The notes below the pieces were generated by a model. The model did no database searches and was not told where the DNA came from. It saw only the letters and a program-made list of their open reading frames with translations. From assembly GCF_003344785.1 (NCBI RefSeq), contig NZ_QPMK01000004.1, positions 124,001-188,000 on the forward strand: DNA of 64,000 bases, in the 5' to 3' direction. Below are positions 18,630 through 28,802 of the stretch, one piece after another (the stretch's first letter is position 1; each line of letters opens with the position of its first letter). This stretch comes from Thalassococcus profundi (GTDB taxonomy: Bacteria; Pseudomonadota; Alphaproteobacteria; Rhodobacterales; Rhodobacteraceae). Position numbers and translations under genes: made by a program.

Positions 18630-19427
18630 ATGCCTCTGCCCGACCCGCCTGAGACCGCCCCGGAGCCGGACGCAGGCCAGGGCAGGGCGCCGGCGCTGAC
18701 CGGGCTGGAGCGCGGACGCTACCGGGCCCGCGTGGCCCACACCGCGGGGGACGTGGCCGCGGCCCAGGCGCTGCGGCATCTGGCCTTTCACGGGCGGGCG
18801 GGCCGCGACCGGGACCGGTACGACGCAAGCTGCGTGCATATCCTCGTCGAAGAGCGGAGCGGCGGCCGGCTGGTCTGCTGCTTCCGCCTGCTGCCTCTGT
18901 CCGGCGGCGCGGAGATCGGGCGCAGCTATTCGGCGCAATTCTACGATCTGTCGGCGCTGGAGGCCTTCGCGGGCCCGATGATCGAGATGGGCCGGTTCTG
19001 CCTGCATCCCGAGGCACACGACCCCGATATCCTGCGCGTCGCCTGGGGGGCGATGACCGCCTATGTCGATGCGTCGGGGGTCGAGCTGCTGTTCGGTTGC
19101 GCGTCCTTCCGCGGCACCGATCCACAGCCCTATTCCGACGCCTTCGCGGTGCTCAAGGCGCGGTCTCTGGCGCCGCGCCGCTGGGCGCCGGGCCTCAAGG
19201 CGCCGCAGGTCTTTCGCTTTGCCGCGCGGCTGCGGCGCAAACCCGATGCGCGCAAGGGGCTCGCCGCGATGCCGCCGCTGCTGCGCACCTACCTCGCCAT
19301 GGGCGGCTGGGTCAGCGATCACGCGGTGATCGACGCCCGGATGAACACGCTGCATGTCTTCACCGGGGTCGAGATCGCCGCCATTCCGCCCGCCCGCAAA
19401 CGCCTGCTGAGGGCCGTCGCCGGGTAG
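18630..19427 (+). CDS. OlsB-like GNAT-fold N-acyltransferase
   Basis: 265 residues. The pattern ALRHLAFHGR...DRDRYDASCVHILVEE, then CCFRLLPL, IEMGRFCLHPEAHDPDILRVAWGAMTAYVD and LFGCASFRGTDPQPYSDAF, is that of the ornithine N-acyltransferase (OlsB) / hemolysin-type GNAT family, which makes lyso-ornithine lipid from acyl-ACP and ornithine. A membrane-lipid role under phosphate limitation is therefore likely. olsA, often next door, is missing here, so substrate assignment is an inference. No obvious SD precedes the ATG. The gene lies 12 bases after bamE. Confidence 0.75.
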   Translation: MPLPDPPETAPEPDAGQGRAPALTGLERGRYRARVAHTAGDVAAAQALRHLAFHGRAGRDRDRYDASCVHILVEERSGGRLVCCFRLLPLSGGAEIGRSYSAQFYDLSALEAFAGPMIEMGRFCLHPEAHDPDILRVAWGAMTAYVDASGVELLFGCASFRGTDPQPYSDAFAVLKARSLAPRRWAPGLKAPQVFRFAARLRRKPDARKGLAAMPPLLRTYLAMGGWVSDHAVIDARMNTLHVFTGVEIAAIPPARKRLLRAVAG

Positions 19428-19429
19428 AG

Positions 19430-19474
19430 CCCGGAAAATTCGAATTTTCCGGGCCGTTTTCCTAGGGGAAAACG
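19430..19474. repeat. Double palindrome, copy 1
   Basis: A perfect 24-bp palindrome (19430-19453, half CCCGGAAAATTC) is followed after one base by a 20-bp stem-loop (19455-19474, arms CGTTTTCC and GGAAAACG around TAGG). It begins 3 bases after the acyltransferase stop. See copy 2 for the matching architecture. Confidence 0.85.
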
Positions 19475-19533
19475 CGCCCCGGCCAAGACCATCGCGCGCC
19501 GGTGTCGCTGGACCCTCGGTCCGTGTCCGGCGC

Positions 19534-19578
19534 ACCGGAAACCTCGAGGTTTCCGGTCCGTTTTCCTCGAGGAAAACG
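19534..19578. repeat. Double palindrome, copy 2
   Basis: A perfect 24-bp palindrome (19534-19557, half ACCGGAAACCTC), one C, then a perfect 20-bp palindrome (19559-19578, arms CGTTTTCC and GGAAAACG around TCGA). The layout is identical to copy 1, 104 bases downstream. Differences between copies fall symmetrically in both arms, so pairing is kept. Confidence 0.85.
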
Positions 19579-19620
19579 CGCCACCTTGACGCCGTGCGCG
19601 CCGGGGCCTAGCGGGTGCGC

Positions 19621-21441
<1,821 letters not shown>

Positions 21442-21504
21442 GGCGGTTTCGGCCCGGGCGCGGTGGTAAGTTAACTTCCGCAGGCTCTGCGAGGTCAGAC
21501 GGCG

Positions 21505-22602
21505 CTACCGAGGGTCCGCCTCGACCGGTTTCACGAAGCCGAAAAGCCGCGCGGACAGCATCAGCTCGAACACCGTCATCAGGATGCGCAGCACGTGGTG
21601 CAGTGTCACCAGCGCCGGGCTGACCGCGAGGCTCAGCGCAACCAGCGACATCTCCGTCACGCCGCCGGGCGCAAAGCTCAGCAGCAAGGTTAGAAAGCCG
21701 AGGTCCGTCACCATCAGCAGCCCCCAGGACAGCGCCGCGCCCACCGCCAGCATGAACATCACCGACGCGAGGCTCAGTCCGAGCGACCGCCGCAAGAGCC
21801 GCCCCGTGACGCCCCGAAATCGCATGCCGAGGCTGACGCCGACCACCACCTGCGCCACGGCGATGAGCCAGAACGGCAGGTGAAGGTCGACGAGACCCGA
21901 GAGCGTCAGCGCCGCCGAGAGCAGCATCGGGCCGATGAGCTGCGAGGCGGGAAGATGCACCAGCCGCGCGAAGGCCAGCCCCGCGGCGGCGGCAAGGGCG
22001 ATGACCGCCAGCGAAAGCGGAGGCACGGGCGCATCGCCGCCCGGCACCACGCCCGCCGCCGTGCCCACAGGCGCGCCGGACCAGATCGACAGGGCCGTGG
22101 GCACCAGCGTGATCACGAGGATGATGCGCAGGAACTGCTGCATGGTCAGCACCCGCACGTCGGCGCCCACGGTTTCGCCCATCAGGATGCTTTCCATCAG
22201 CCCGCCTGGCGTGGCGCTGTAGAAGGCCGTGGCGCGGTCGAGACCGCCAAGGCGGTGAAAGATCAGGTAGTTGCCGGCATGGGCGATCAGCACGAAGACC
22301 AAGAGCGCCGCCACGGTCAGCGGCAGCGTCACCAGGGCGCGCGCGAGTTCCGGCGTGACCTGCGTGCCGATCATCACCCCGATCATCGCGATGAAACCGT
22401 TGCGCAGGCCTTGCGGAAAGGTGTAGCCGCGCAGCCCCGTCTCTCCGGCGAAGGCCACCACCAGCGCGGTGACCAGCAGGCTGCCCAGCATCCAGGGCAT
22501 CGGCACCGACAGCTTGGCGGCGAGCGCACCGCCGGCGCCGCCCGCGAGGCACAGCGCGAGCGAGAGCAGGATCGTCTGCGGAGAGGGGAGCGAAAAGGAC
22601 AT
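21505..22602 (-). CDS. AbrB-family membrane permease
   Basis: 365 residues, about ten hydrophobic segments in two repeats of the AbrB duplication: LPASQLIGPMLLSA in the second mirrors VPMPWMLGSLLVTA in the first, and both repeats carry a TPGG/APGG loop (SATPGGLMESILMG and SFAPGGVTEMSLVAL). AbrB-type proteins (E. coli AbrB, an ammonia mono-oxygenase-like regulator by old name) are putative inner-membrane transporters of unknown substrate. The start at 22602 fits the signal-like MSFSLPSPQTILLSLAL. The upstream ATG at 22641 adds a polar stretch. Divergent from the deacetylase gene. Confidence 0.82.
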   Translation of the reverse strand: MSFSLPSPQTILLSLALCLAGGAGGALAAKLSVPMPWMLGSLLVTALVVAFAGETGLRGYTFPQGLRNGFIAMIGVMIGTQVTPELARALVTLPLTVAALLVFVLIAHAGNYLIFHRLGGLDRATAFYSATPGGLMESILMGETVGADVRVLTMQQFLRIILVITLVPTALSIWSGAPVGTAAGVVPGGDAPVPPLSLAVIALAAAAGLAFARLVHLPASQLIGPMLLSAALTLSGLVDLHLPFWLIAVAQVVVGVSLGMRFRGVTGRLLRRSLGLSLASVMFMLAVGAALSWGLLMVTDLGFLTLLLSFAPGGVTEMSLVALSLAVSPALVTLHHVLRILMTVFELMLSARLFGFVKPVEADPR

Positions 22603-22688
22603 GGTCGCCCATGACTTAGACCGTCCCGCCCGGTTGGACAATTCGGTTTTCCGCTTGGCCCGTGGCGGTGCCGTGTTACCTGCCCGGG

Positions 22689-23786
22689 ATGGAGCCGTTC
22701 TTTATCGGATCGCAGATCTACCGCGGGTCGTCCTACGGACGGTTGCACCCGCTGTCGATCCCGCGCGTGCCGACGGTCATCGACCTCTGCCGCGCCATGG
22801 GATGGCTGGACGAAGCGCGTTACCGCACCAGCCCGCGCGCCAAGCCGGCCGCGCTTCTGGGCTTTCACACACCGGACTATGTGCAGGCGCTGGTGGCCGC
22901 TGAGGCGGCGCAGGAGGTGTCGGACGCGGTGCGTCTGCGCCACGGGCTGGGCGACATGTCGAACCCGGTCTTTCCCGAGATGTACCGCCGTCCGGCGACG
23001 GCCGTGGGCGGCGGGCTGCTGGCGGCGGAACTCGTCGCGCAGGGCGGCGTCGTCTACAACCCCGGCGGCGGCACGCATCACGGTCTGCCCGACCGTGCGT
23101 CGGGGTTCTGCTATCTCAACGAACCGGTGCTGACGATCCAGCGGCTGCTGGCCATGGGCCTGCGCCGCGTCGCCTATGTCGACATCGACGCGCATCATTG
23201 CGACGGGGTGGCAGTGGCCTTCGACGGGTCCGACGCGGTGCGGATGATCTCGGTGCACGAGGACCGGCGCTGGCCCTTCACCGGCGCGCTGGAGGACACC
23301 GGCGGCGGCGCGGCGTTCAACCTGCCGGTGCCGCGCGGCTTCAACGACAGCGAATTCGCGCTGGCGCTTGACGAAATGATCCTGCCCGCCGTGGCGGCGT
23401 TCGCCCCCGATGCGATCTACCTGCAATGCGGTGCCGATGCCGTGACCGAGGATCCGCTGTCGCGGCTGGCGCTGTCCAACCGCAGCCACTGGCGCGCGGT
23501 CCGGGACCTGAGCGCGCTGGCGCCGCGGCTGATCGTGGCGGGCGGCGGCGGCTACAACCCCTGGACCGTGGCGCGGCTCTGGTCCGGGGTCTGGGCGACG
23601 CTCTCGGGGCAGGAGATTCCGGATCGCTTGCCGGACATTGCAAGCGCCGTGCTGCGAGGGCTCGGCTGGGTCCGCAAGGTACAGCCGTCGGAGGCGCTGC
23701 TGACGACGCTGCGCGACGCCCCGCGCGACGGGCCGGTGCGCGACGAGTTGCGCCGCGGCGTGGCGCAGTTAAGGGCGCGGTTGTGA
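22689..23786 (+). CDS. Histone-deacetylase-fold amidohydrolase (AcuC-like)
   Basis: 365 residues. The arginase/HDAC fold is evident: GGTHHG (127-132, two active-site His), then GFCYLNE, the zinc ligands in DIDAHHCDG (D165, D167, H169), and GGGGYNPW near the C-terminus with the final Tyr. It removes acyl groups from lysine (AcuC deacetylates acetyl-CoA synthetase in Bacillus) or from polyamines. Neighbours give no clue. ATG 22689 is preferred over 22662 because homologues start just before the YRGSSYG region. Confidence 0.87.
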   Translation: MEPFFIGSQIYRGSSYGRLHPLSIPRVPTVIDLCRAMGWLDEARYRTSPRAKPAALLGFHTPDYVQALVAAEAAQEVSDAVRLRHGLGDMSNPVFPEMYRRPATAVGGGLLAAELVAQGGVVYNPGGGTHHGLPDRASGFCYLNEPVLTIQRLLAMGLRRVAYVDIDAHHCDGVAVAFDGSDAVRMISVHEDRRWPFTGALEDTGGGAAFNLPVPRGFNDSEFALALDEMILPAVAAFAPDAIYLQCGADAVTEDPLSRLALSNRSHWRAVRDLSALAPRLIVAGGGGYNPWTVARLWSGVWATLSGQEIPDRLPDIASAVLRGLGWVRKVQPSEALLTTLRDAPRDGPVRDELRRGVAQLRARL

Positions 23787-24042
23787 TCCTCGCGCGCGCC
23801 CGGAGCGGGCACCGTCGCCCGCCTCTTTCACGGGTGCGCACGCCCGTGCCGGAGCATCGGTTCGCCGGATACCGGCGTTTTCGAGAGGCCTGAGGGCATG
23901 CGGATCGTCACGACAGCCCAGACGCCGAAGACCGCGCGAGCGGTATAGCGTCCGTAAGTCAAGGCGGGCCGCACTTGTCTGGAGGACGCATCCGCGCAGG
24001 CGGGAATCTGCAGCGGATGCGCATTATGCTCGACGGCCAAGG

Positions 24043-24408
24043 TCAGTTTTCGAGACGGGACCCCAGTTCCTGCTGCAGTTCCGGATCCGTCTGAGCCATC
24101 TGGAGGATCTCGACGTAGCGATCAACGCCGATATTCGGTGCGTCCTCGATGGCCTGCGTCATTTCGATCTGAGCCTGGTTGACGATGGACTGTTGTTCCT
24201 CCTCGCTCGCGGCGGCTTCGAATTCATCGCTGTACGATTGCTCGATGGCCACGACGTCCTTGTAGGCCACGACGAAGGCATCAAGCTCGGTGTCGGGAAC
24301 TTCGGTCGCGGGCTGCGACTCTTGTGCCATTGCAGGCGCGACCAGCGCCGGAGCGACGGAAAGAGTGACGGTCGCAATGGTCACGGCGACTGTGTTCTTC
24401 AAGGTCAT
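24043..24408 (-). CDS. Secreted DUF4168-type protein
   Basis: 121 residues. The signal peptide ends at AMAQ (about residue 28). The mature part is an acidic helical domain (DTELDAFVVAYKDVVAIEQSY ... ALE-like helices to the C-terminal QQELGSRLEN), matching the DUF4168 pattern of small periplasmic proteins. Its function is unknown. A strong AAGGAAGGA precedes the ATG at 24408. Upstream on the minus strand a GGAAC box is followed after 15 bases by CGTC, a weaker version of the motif at 4868 and 57509. Confidence 0.8.
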   Translation of the reverse strand: MTLKNTVAVTIATVTLSVAPALVAPAMAQESQPATEVPDTELDAFVVAYKDVVAIEQSYSDEFEAAASEEEQQSIVNQAQIEMTQAIEDAPNIGVDRYVEILQMAQTDPELQQELGSRLEN

Positions 24409-24566
24409 ATCGTGCTGTCCTTCCTTTTTGTCTGACAGGTGGACCAGCACCTAACCATCTGTCGCCATGACGCAAATGGACGGGCGTGTTCCTGCCGATC
24501 AAGCGCATTCGGATCGCCGAAACACGCCGATCGCCGCATGGGCTGCAGTTTCGGTCGGCCGGTGTA

Positions 24567-24594
24567 TTGACCATTCCCGGCCCCGGCGTACTGT
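24567..24594 (+). promoter_or_regulatory. Candidate promoter giving a leaderless message
   Basis: TTGACC (24567-24572) and TACTGT (24589-24594) are 16 bases apart. The expected start of transcription falls within a base or two of the ATG at 24601, and there is no Shine-Dalgarno sequence. Confidence 0.4.
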
Positions 24595-24600
24595 CCGCGT

Positions 24601-25068
24601 ATGAACGCTTCATTTTGCCCTATGGACGCTGCTGGCGTCACGGCCCCGCCCATCCGCGCTTTTGCGGCGCACGTCTGGCAGATCGCACCGGCGCAGGTCA
24701 GAAACGCGGCCTTCGGTCTTGGCCTGTCGCTCTGCGCTGCGGCGATGGTGTCCGCGGACGAAGGCGTTCAGGGCTGGATTCCCGAAGTGCTCGCCATGCC
24801 CGAGGATGCAGAGGTGGTCGTCGATCGGGCCATCGGCTCCACGGTGCGGATGTATTCCATCATGACCGGCGCGGACATCGACGTGCTGTTTTCCGAATGG
24901 GAAGAAAGCCTGGGAAACAACGGCTATCCCGTCACCGAGGACACCGAGCAGGTGCTGGATCGGGCGATCGAATTTTCCGGTCCCGGCATCGTCAATGCAA
25001 AGATCATCGCGGCACCCGCATCCGAAGACGGGAGACGCATCATCGAGTTCGACGCGACCCTCGACTGA
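24601..25068 (+). CDS. Secreted protein of unknown function
   Basis: 155 residues. A hydrophobic stretch at about 34-50 (NAAFGLGLSLCAAAMVSADEG) looks like a signal peptide, which makes the first 30 residues an unusually long n-region. The true start may be a later codon, but none has a good ribosome site. The mature part (about 100 residues) alternates charged and hydrophobic residues and ends in RIIEFDATLD. I do not recognise a family. It lies alone between the DUF4168 gene and tRNA-Gly. Confidence 0.6.
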   Translation: MNASFCPMDAAGVTAPPIRAFAAHVWQIAPAQVRNAAFGLGLSLCAAAMVSADEGVQGWIPEVLAMPEDAEVVVDRAIGSTVRMYSIMTGADIDVLFSEWEESLGNNGYPVTEDTEQVLDRAIEFSGPGIVNAKIIAAPASEDGRRIIEFDATLD

Positions 25069-25230
25069 GGCGGCGTGGTTCTGATTGCGAGAGCCTGTTG
25101 CCCCTTTTGGCGTGATGGTTCGAGGCCCGTGCGCCCGCCTGGCGTCGCACATTTCCTCTCATTCGCGTGCCGCACGACCGCCGGCACAGCGGGTGCGGCC
25201 GTCGATGCCCGGGAAGCCATGGCGTGATCG

Positions 25231-25304
25231 TGGAGCGGGTAACGGGAATCGAACCCGTAACAAGAGCTTGGGAAGCTCGTGTGATACCTTTTCACCATAC
25301 CCGC
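25231..25304 (-). tRNA. tRNA-Gly (anticodon CCC)
   Basis: The acceptor GCGGGTA/TACCCGC, the D-arm GTGA...TCAC, the anticodon arm CGAGC-TTCCCAA-GCTCT (anticodon CCC; one weak outer pair) and the T-arm CGGGTTCGATTCCCG fold. TCCA at the 3' end shows an encoded CCA. Length 74 nt. Confidence 0.96.
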
Positions 25305-25316
25305 ATCACGGCTTTC

Positions 25317-25345
25317 GGATTACGCCCGGGCCGCGTGTGCGTCAA
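25317..25345 (-). promoter_or_regulatory. Promoter of tRNA-Gly
   Basis: On the minus strand TTGACG (25345-25340) and TAATCC (25322-25317) are 17 bases apart, and the -10 box ends 12 bases before the tRNA. This is the best sigma-70-type promoter seen in the window. It lies in the 50 bases after the stop codon of the RACE gene. Confidence 0.7.
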
Positions 25346-25354
25346 GGGCTGTCG

Positions 25355-27394
25355 TCAGGCGCGTCTGCGCCGACGACGCCCGCCGCCGTCGTCTCCGCCG
25401 GTGTTGAAGCTGACCTCGGGCAGGGTCACGATCTGCATCAGTTCCGGAAAAGGCGCGGTCTTGTGCGGGATCGCGTTGGCGGCGACGAAATGCTCCTGGA
25501 AACGCGGCTCGATGGCGGTTTCGACCTTGGTGATGCGCCGCACGCGGCCCTCGATATCCGCCCGCGCACCCAGGTTGCAGAGGGCGATGCGCGCGCCCGT
25601 GCCTGCGGCGTTGCCGGCGCTGGTGACCTTGTCGAGTGGTACGTCGGGGATCATGCCCAGAACCATGGCGTGTTTCGGCGAGATATGCGCGCCGAAGGCG
25701 CCCGCCAACACCACGCGGTCGACCTTTTCGACCCCCATCTCGTCCATCAGCAGCCGCGCACCTGCGTAAAGCGCCGACTTGGCCAGTTGGATGGCGCGGA
25801 TGTCGCCCTGGGTCACGGTGATGAGCGGGCCACCGTCGGCGGTGCCGTCATGGATGACGTAGGAATGGGTGCGGCCCTCGGGGATCATCCGGGCGGTGCC
25901 GGTCTGGTCAGCCGACCCCATCAGACCCGAGGGGTCCATGAGCCCGGCGAGGCGGAGTTCCGCCACCGCCTCGATGATGCCCGAGCCGCAGATGCCGGTG
26001 ATGCCGCTATCGGCGGCGACGAGGTCGAAGCCCTCTTCGTCGGACCAGAGGTCCGAGCCGATGATGCGGAATCGCGGCTCCTTGGTCTCGGGGTCGATGC
26101 GGATCGCTTCGATGGCGCCGGGTGCGGCGCGCTGGCCACTGGAGATCTGCGCGCCTTCGAAGGCGGGACCGGTGGGCGAGGAACAGGCCAGCACGCGGGA
26201 GGTGTTGCCCAGCAGGATCTCGGCATTGGTCCCCACGTCGACGATCAGCACGAGGTCTTCGGAGGTGTGCGGCTGCTCTGACAGCGCCACGGCGGCGGCA
26301 TCCGCGCCCACGTGCCCGGCGATGCAGGGCAGGACGTAGACCCCGCCCGAAGGCGGCAGGCTGGTCAGGTCGAGTTCCTTCGCGGTGAGGTTCATCGCGT
26401 CCGACGTCGCCAACGCAAAGGGCGCCTGGCCCAGTTCCACCGGGTCGATGCCCAGCAGCAGGTGGTGCATCACCGGGTTGCAGACAAAGACCGTCTCGAG
26501 GATCAGCGACGGGTCGATCCCGGCCTCTTTCGCGATCTCGACCGCCAGCGCGTCGATGGCCTCGCGCACGGCGCGGGTCATCTCGGCATCGCCGCCGGGG
26601 TTCATCATCACGTAGGACACCCGGCTCATCAGATCCTCGCCAAAGCGGATCTGCGGGTTCATGATGCCCGAGGAGGCGACGACCGCACCGGTGTCGAGAT
26701 CGGTCAGGTGTGCGGCGACGGTGGTCGAGCCGAGGTCGATGGCCAGCCCGTAAATCCCGCCCTCGTGCAGCCCGGGCCAGGCGGCGACGAGCCGCGGCGT
26801 GTCGGTGGCATGGGTCTTGTGCAGGGCGACGGTGATGGTCCAGCCGCCCTTGCGCAGGATCGGTTGCAATTTCGAGAGAGTCGGCAGGTCGGTGGTGATG
26901 CGGGGGATCTGCCACTGCTCGGCCAGTGCGCGGCCGACACGCTCCAGGTCGCCGGTGGGTTCGTGCATGTCGGGCTCGGCCACCTCGATGTAGTAAAGCC
27001 GGGTGGCCGGATCCATCAGGATGGTCCGGGCCGAAGCCGCCTTGCGCACCACCTGCCGGTGAACCTGGCTTTCGGGCGGCACGTCGATCACCACGTCGTT
27101 CAGAATCTGCGCCTGGCAGCCCAGACGGCGGCCCGGTTTGAGCCCGCGCTTTTCGTCGTAGCGCGCCTCGACCTTGTTCCAGTCGCTGAGCGCACCGTCG
27201 CGGACGGTGACGCCATGCTTGGAGAATTCGCCGTAGGACGGGGTGATCTGGCATTTCGAACAGATGCCGCGCCCGCCGCAGACCGAATCGAGATCGACGC
27301 CCAGCTGTCGCGCGGCGGTCAGCACCGGCGTGCCGCGGGCAAAGCGCCCGCGCTTGCCCGAGGGGGTGAAGACGACAAGGGGATCGGTGGTCAT
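25355..27394 (-). CDS. Corrinoid-activation (RACE-type) protein: 2Fe-2S ferredoxin plus ASKHA ATPase
   Basis: 679 residues. Residues 1-100 form a plant-type ferredoxin domain with cluster cysteines C39, C45, C48 and C93. The rest is the DUF4445/ASKHA part with actin-like ATPase motifs (YGLAIDLGSTTVAAHL near 215, LIVDVGTNAEILLG near 385, DSGITGICGSGIIEAVAEL and VVLAGAFGAH later). Such proteins reduce inactive cob(II)amide back to cob(I)amide for corrinoid-dependent methyltransferases. A poly-Arg tail ends the protein. It lies 118 bases after the CoA-transferase gene on the same strand. An MttB-family methyltransferase is 16 kb away. Confidence 0.87.
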   Translation of the reverse strand: MTTDPLVVFTPSGKRGRFARGTPVLTAARQLGVDLDSVCGGRGICSKCQITPSYGEFSKHGVTVRDGALSDWNKVEARYDEKRGLKPGRRLGCQAQILNDVVIDVPPESQVHRQVVRKAASARTILMDPATRLYYIEVAEPDMHEPTGDLERVGRALAEQWQIPRITTDLPTLSKLQPILRKGGWTITVALHKTHATDTPRLVAAWPGLHEGGIYGLAIDLGSTTVAAHLTDLDTGAVVASSGIMNPQIRFGEDLMSRVSYVMMNPGGDAEMTRAVREAIDALAVEIAKEAGIDPSLILETVFVCNPVMHHLLLGIDPVELGQAPFALATSDAMNLTAKELDLTSLPPSGGVYVLPCIAGHVGADAAAVALSEQPHTSEDLVLIVDVGTNAEILLGNTSRVLACSSPTGPAFEGAQISSGQRAAPGAIEAIRIDPETKEPRFRIIGSDLWSDEEGFDLVAADSGITGICGSGIIEAVAELRLAGLMDPSGLMGSADQTGTARMIPEGRTHSYVIHDGTADGGPLITVTQGDIRAIQLAKSALYAGARLLMDEMGVEKVDRVVLAGAFGAHISPKHAMVLGMIPDVPLDKVTSAGNAAGTGARIALCNLGARADIEGRVRRITKVETAIEPRFQEHFVAANAIPHKTAPFPELMQIVTLPEVSFNTGGDDGGGRRRRRRA

Positions 27395-27512
27395 CGAAGC
27401 ATCCTGCTGGTTCGGTTGCCGGGGGCCGGCTTTCGGGCACCATAGTCGGAACGCGGGCGAGGGAAAGCCCGTGTTGCGTCATGCGCGCGGGCAAAACCGT
27501 CGCGGGCGCGGC

Positions 27513-28661
27513 TCAGCCTTCGTCGAGCCAACGCAGGATCTCGCCGCGGTTGCCGTCAAGCTCGGGCGCCGGGGCGCGGGTGGTGCGGTCCTCGGCATCC
27601 GACAGCTTGATCGGATTCCCTGCGGCCTTGAACGCCGCCCGCCCGTTGCGGTCGAGCACGTCGACGACCATGTTGCGCGCCGCGATCTGGGGATCCTTCA
27701 GGACCTGGTCCAGGCTCTGGATCTGGCTCGCGGGGACACCCGCCGCGGTGAGTTTCGCCACCCAGTGCGCGCGGGTCTGATCCAGGGTCACCGCCTCGAT
27801 CAGCCGCTTCAGCAGCCGCACGTTGGTGACGCGCGCCGCGTTGGTGGCGAAGCGCGGATCGTCGGCGACGGGCAGGTCGAGCACGAGGCAGAGCTTTTCG
27901 AAGAGCACGTCGTTTCCGGCGGCGATGACGAAGAAGCCGTCGGAGGCCTGGAACGATTCGAACGGGGCGATGGAGGGATGGCGCGACCCGGTGGGGCCGG
28001 GGGCCTTGCCGGTCACGGTGGTGATCGCCAGCGCGTGTTCGAGGATCGCGAGCTGGCTGTCCAGCATCGACACGTCGACGCGCCGGCCCAGCCCGGTGCG
28101 CTGCCGGTCGTAAAGCGCCGCCAGCACTCCCTGTGTCAGGTACATGCCCGCGGCAATGTCGCCCACGGAGGCGCCGGCGCGCACGGGGCCGCGGCCCGGC
28201 TCTCCGGTCACCGACATGACGCCGCCGCGGGCCTGGGCGATCATGTCGTAGGCGGGGCGGCGCGCGTCCGGCCCGGTCTGGCCATAGCCCGAGACCGATC
28301 CGTAGACCAGCGCCGGGTTGGCGGCATGCACATCCGTCCAGCCGTAGCCCAGCCGGTCCAAAACGCCGGGACGGAAGTTTTCCAGCAGCACGTCGGCGCG
28401 GGCCAGAAGCCGGTCGAAGATGGCGCGGTCGGCCTCCTTCTTGAGGTCGAGCGCGATGGATTTTTTGGAATGGTTGATGGCGGCGAAATAGCCGCTCTTG
28501 CCGTCCTTGAAGGGCGGGAAGGCGCGGGTGTCGTCGCCGCTGCCGGGGCGTTCGACCTTGATGACCCTGGCGCCGAGATCGGCCAGGGTCAGCGCGCAGA
28601 ACGGGCCCGCGAGCACATGGGTGAGGTCCAGAACGGTGAGACCGGAAAGCGGAAGGGACAT
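27513..28661 (-). CDS. Class III (CaiB/BaiF) CoA-transferase
   Basis: 382 residues. Family III CoA-transferases move CoA between carboxylic acids. LSGLTVLDLTHVLAGPFC, VIKVERPGSGDDTR, LLENFRPGVLDRLGYG and the catalytic Asp in PAYDMIAQARGG are the standard landmarks. The substrate is not readable. In many Rhodobacteraceae several paralogues exist for carnitine, mesaconate or oxalate. AGAGGA precedes the ATG by 6 bases. It is upstream of the RACE gene in the same direction and may share its transcript. Confidence 0.92.
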   Translation of the reverse strand: MSLPLSGLTVLDLTHVLAGPFCALTLADLGARVIKVERPGSGDDTRAFPPFKDGKSGYFAAINHSKKSIALDLKKEADRAIFDRLLARADVLLENFRPGVLDRLGYGWTDVHAANPALVYGSVSGYGQTGPDARRPAYDMIAQARGGVMSVTGEPGRGPVRAGASVGDIAAGMYLTQGVLAALYDRQRTGLGRRVDVSMLDSQLAILEHALAITTVTGKAPGPTGSRHPSIAPFESFQASDGFFVIAAGNDVLFEKLCLVLDLPVADDPRFATNAARVTNVRLLKRLIEAVTLDQTRAHWVAKLTAAGVPASQIQSLDQVLKDPQIAARNMVVDVLDRNGRAAFKAAGNPIKLSDAEDRTTRAPAPELDGNRGEILRWLDEG

Positions 28662-28802
28662 GGCGATTCCTCTGCGTTCTTTGCAACTGCAGCATGCCCT
28701 CCTTGCGAGGGAACGGCAGGGGTCTGCAAGGGGGGCATCGCGATTTTACCGCCTGCCGGGCGCGATGGGCGCATTGCCGCCGGTTGTTGGGGCGTCCTCG
28801 CG

